From: Mycoplasmatota bacterium
GTDB taxonomy: Bacteria; Bacillota_I; Bacilli_A; RF39; UBA660
DNA length: 64,000 nucleotides
Assembly (NCBI GenBank): GCA_022774645.1
Contig: JALFKQ010000026.1
Location: 124,001-188,000 of the forward strand
Direction: 5' to 3'
Below are positions 63,266 through 64,000 of this stretch, one piece after another. The notes beneath the pieces are model-generated. The model was not told the DNA's origin. It saw only the letters and a program-made list of their open reading frames with translations, and did no database searches. Each line of letters opens with the position of its first letter. Positions within the stretch are counted from its first letter, which is position 1. A program made the position numbers and the translations under genes.

Positions 63266-64000
63266 TTAACTATTTTTATTACCAATATTCAATATCATTC
63301 CAATGCTTATCATACTCACTATTAGTGAACTTCCCCCATAACTTATGAAAGGTAAAGTAACTCCAGTTATTGGTACTAGGCCTACTACTACTGATAGGTT
63401 TAGTAGTGTTTGAAACATAAGGAGGAATGATAAACCAAATATTAAGTATTTTCCATATAAGTCATTACACTCAATTGATTTTTTTATTATATTATAAAAT
63501 AGTGTTATAAATAATATTACTATTATTAAGGCTCCTATAAAGCCAAATTCTTCTGTTATTATCGAAAAGATAAAGTCTGTTTGTGGTTCTGGCAAATAGA
63601 AATGTTTTTGTCTTGAGCCTAGAAATCCAAATCCTAATAGTCCGCCTGGACCAATTGCATATAAGCTTTGTATCATTTGAAAACCACTGCCAAGAGGATC
63701 GCTCCAAGGGTTTAAGAATGATGTTATTCTATCCATTCTATATGGAGCAATTAATATTAAAACTACTATTCCTATTATTCCTAAAACTCCTAATTTTATA
63801 AATATTGAAAAGTCAGCTCCACTTATAAAAATTAAACCAATTAGTGAACAAACTATAACCATTCCAGTACCAAAGTCTGGTTCAAGCATAATTAATCCAA
63901 AGAATAAAAGTATAACAGAAAATAATGGTATTATAAATTTAAATGTATTTCTTTTTATTTTGTCATTATTTGATAAGTATTTAGATGTAAATATAATTAA
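63266..64000 (-). CDS. ftsW: SEDS glycosyltransferase FtsW/SpoVE, 5' end beyond window
   Basis: 245 codons are visible and the frame stays open to the window edge, so the N-terminus is missing; the ATG at 63889 is internal. SEDS proteins polymerise peptidoglycan strands. LEPDFGTGMVI, the loop PWSDPLGSGFQMIQSLYAIGPGGL with GFGFLGSRQKHFYLPEPQTDFIFSIITEEFG and the C-terminal LPFISYGGSSL are the FtsW/SpoVE signature, with five or six membrane helices here. Division FtsW and sporulation SpoVE cannot be told apart from this part. A RodA role is less likely from the loop sequence. Confidence 0.93.
   Translation of the reverse strand, partial: LIIFTSKYLSNNDKIKRNTFKFIIPLFSVILLFFGLIMLEPDFGTGMVIVCSLIGLIFISGADFSIFIKLGVLGIIGIVVLILIAPYRMDRITSFLNPWSDPLGSGFQMIQSLYAIGPGGLLGFGFLGSRQKHFYLPEPQTDFIFSIITEEFGFIGALIIVILFITLFYNIIKKSIECNDLYGKYLIFGLSFLLMFQTLLNLSVVVGLVPITGVTLPFISYGGSSLIVSMISIGMILNIGNKNS

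Noticed and set aside
1..64000. Mollicutes genetic code (UGA = Trp)
   Set aside because: Trp residues at conserved positions are UGG, and UGA ends spoIIP, the 17911 lipoprotein gene and others at the expected place.
1..64000. CRISPR arrays, tRNA or rRNA genes, prophage
   Set aside because: No regularly spaced repeats, no cloverleaf or rRNA signatures and no phage structural genes were found by eye.

Overview
The window is chromosomal DNA from a very AT-rich, low-GC Gram-positive (Bacillota) bacterium. Most genes lie on the minus strand, and ribosome binding sites are strong (AGGAGG, AGGTGA and an unusual G5-G6 type). UGA is a stop codon (spoIIP and the lipoprotein at 17911 end in it) and Trp is UGG, so this is not the Mollicutes code. 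Mollicute-like traits (a short ClpB without the N-domain, an alpha2 GlyRS, compact operons) occur beside sporulation genes (spoIIP, a sigK/sigE-type sigma factor, spoIVA), an oxygen-independent ribonucleotide reductase and type IV pilus parts. I infer an anaerobic, probably gut-associated member of the Bacilli or a relative of the uncultured Mollicutes-like lineages, possibly spore-forming. The species cannot be named from this sequence.

Layout. 1-12.6 kb: a cut hypothetical gene, a 739-aa sigma-70 protein with an extra C-terminal half, uvrC, a short IMPACT protein, spoIIP with a YqxA-like partner divergent from rpsT, a transglutaminase-like protein, and a yqeG-yqeH-mutL-miaA run. 12.6-22 kb: a 1292-aa protein with a metallophosphoesterase end, obgE, a lipoprotein, and nrdD / split glycyl-radical ORF / nrdG. 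22-31 kb: sporulation sigma factor, VirB2-like protein, T-box-controlled ileS, prepilin peptidase, pilC, lepA. 31-37 kb: three tandem sigma-70 genes with a shared palindromic promoter element, an unknown protein, mscS. 37-45 kb: uvrA, a pilin, a run of interrupted surface-protein genes, spoIVA. 45-52 kb: a secA2-type gene with a signal-peptidase-like protein, a divergent FPRTG-anchored surface protein preceded by a small leader ORF, a decayed Rpn nuclease gene, sortase B. 52-64 kb: dnaE, a frameshifted pilin/BspA gene, divIVA-sepF, T-box-controlled glyS, rnhB, nudix, a lipoprotein, CIRCE-controlled clpB and the start-truncated ftsW/spoVE.

Themes. (1) Sigma-factor richness: five sigma-70 family genes in 64 kb. 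(2) Cell surface: export (SecA2), sortase anchoring, pilus assembly and several large secreted proteins, three of them interrupted by a frameshift or stop. (3) Visible regulation: two T-box leaders (ileS, glyS), a CIRCE/HrcA site (clpB), many strong intrinsic terminators that often overlap stop codons, and promoters placed within terminators. No tRNA, rRNA, CRISPR array, intact insertion sequence or prophage was recognised.
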